6,410 nt of DNA from Alphaproteobacteria bacterium (lineage in GTDB: Bacteria; Pseudomonadota; Alphaproteobacteria; UBA11222): contig DMKG01000219.1 in the NCBI GenBank assembly GCA_003454415.1, forward strand, positions 1,021 to 7,430, written 5' to 3'. This document shows, piece by piece, positions 5,906 through 6,410 of this stretch; position 1 is the stretch's first letter; every line of letters begins with the position of its first letter. Both the position numbers and the translations under genes were made by a program. The notes under the pieces were generated by a model that was not told the DNA's origin, did not search any database, and saw only the letters and a program-made list of their open reading frames with translations.

Positions 5906-5940
5906 TATCCGGATAATAAGAGGTGGGCATTTATGCCCAA
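5906..5940 (-). promoter_or_regulatory. Candidate NUDIX promoter with overlapping palindromes
   Basis: On the minus strand, TTGGGC (plus 5935-5940, 3/6 to the -35) and TATTAT (plus 5913-5918, 5/6 to the -10) are 16 nt apart upstream of the NUDIX ATG. A 7-bp perfect inverted repeat, TGGGCAT-TT-ATGCCCA (5924-5939), covers most of the spacer and the -35. A 10-bp palindrome, TATCCGGATA (5906-5915), overlaps the -10. The implied 5' leader is only about 6-8 nt. The arrangement is operator-like, but no regulator is known and the -35 is poor. Confidence 0.3.
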
Positions 5941-6045
5941 TTTTAGAGGATCAGCGCAACCTTCCGTTTCATTGCGCGGCTGGTCAAACCCACTTGCGGA
6001 CGGTATGAGAACGCCCAATCCACCACTTTCAGCGGTATCACGCCC

Positions 6046-6410
6046 TTGCCCCTCTGGATTCCCCTGACCATTGCCGCAGCTTTCCTCCAGAACCTGCGCA
6101 CGACGCTGCAAAAGCGTCTGAGCGCGGAATTATCCGCCGCCGCCGCAACCTATGTGCGTTTTTCCTTCGGTCTTCCGGTGGCTGCGCTGTATGTGGCGGC
6201 CCTTGCCTATGGCGGGGACATTTCATTGCCGCAGCCCCATGTGGAATTTCTGTTTTACTGCCTGACCGGTGGACTTGCGCAGATTCTGGGAACCCTGCTG
6301 ACGGTGGCACTGTTCGCCTATCGTAATTTCGCCATTGGATCGGCCTATGCCAAGACGGAAACCGTGCAGACGGCGCTGTTTGGCCTTATCGTGCTTGGGG
6401 ATCGCCTCAC
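6046..6410 (+). CDS. DMT/EamA-family transporter, 3' end outside window
   Basis: This is the N-terminal part (121 codons) of a drug/metabolite transporter superfamily membrane protein. Hydrophobic segments are visible at about 3-17, 35-55, 67-90 and 105-117. AKTETVQTALFGLIVLGDRL (102-121) is the conserved end of an EamA repeat, in which the helix after A-x-T-E leads to a G-D-x-L turn. AAAFLQNLRTTLQK (10-23) and ATYVRFSFGLP (34-44) also fit one subfamily of this group. The frame is open from 5947 but contains no ATG. The TTG at 6046 gives LPLWIPLTIAAAFLQN, which matches the expected family N-terminus (M-x-x-WIP), so TTG is chosen. No strong Shine-Dalgarno sequence precedes it. The gene is divergent from the NUDIX gene. 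The substrate cannot be predicted, and about half or more of the protein lies outside the window. Confidence 0.82.
   Translation, partial: MPLWIPLTIAAAFLQNLRTTLQKRLSAELSAAAATYVRFSFGLPVAALYVAALAYGGDISLPQPHVEFLFYCLTGGLAQILGTLLTVALFAYRNFAIGSAYAKTETVQTALFGLIVLGDRL

Noticed and set aside
5741..6067. Plus-strand 108-codon frame running into the EamA start
   Set aside because: Its first half is antisense to the NUDIX gene, and it terminates just inside the transporter in a different frame.

Overview
The window is ordinary chromosomal DNA from an alphaproteobacterium. The evidence is a CheZ with a long acidic C-terminal tail, a two-TM/coiled-coil/degenerate-EAL protein of the TipF type, the DVWG-type HAD-IIA hydrolase, the zinc-free form of ribosomal protein L33 next to a NUDIX hydrolase, and strong G/C bias at third codon positions. 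A Rhodospirillales/Acetobacterales-like lineage is plausible but cannot be settled from this sequence. I see no rRNA, tRNA, CRISPR array, insertion sequence, phage gene or obvious horizontally acquired island.

Positions 1-1263 (+) form a chemotaxis output module. It holds the C-terminal 105 residues of CheY (the start lies outside the window) followed by a complete CheZ phosphatase. CheZ carries two IDxLF peptides that look like CheY-P docking sites. Convergent with it, 1280-3526 (-) carries a TipF-like EAL protein followed 42 bp downstream by a HAD-IIA sugar-phosphatase-like protein, probably co-transcribed. CheY/CheZ and the TipF-like protein suggest that the left half of the window belongs to a motility neighbourhood.

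From an AT-rich divergent intergenic region (3527-3644), aguB (N-carbamoylputrescine amidase, polyamine synthesis) reads rightward. It is followed by a 57-residue two-helix membrane protein that is easily missed (4603-4776).

On the right, rpmG (L33, 4867-5034, -) has its own promoter with a perfect TTGACA -35 and lies downstream of a NUDIX hydrolase (5159-5899, -). Small hairpins sit on both sides of rpmG. The last gene is a DMT/EamA-family transporter (+, truncated by the window end), divergent from the NUDIX gene. It appears to start at a TTG codon, because its open frame contains no ATG before the conserved N-terminus.

No new multi-gene system is evident. The points most worth a second look are the two docking motifs of CheZ, the metal-site substitutions in the TipF-like EAL domain, the Trp that replaces the second motif-I Asp in the HAD protein, and the small orphan membrane protein.
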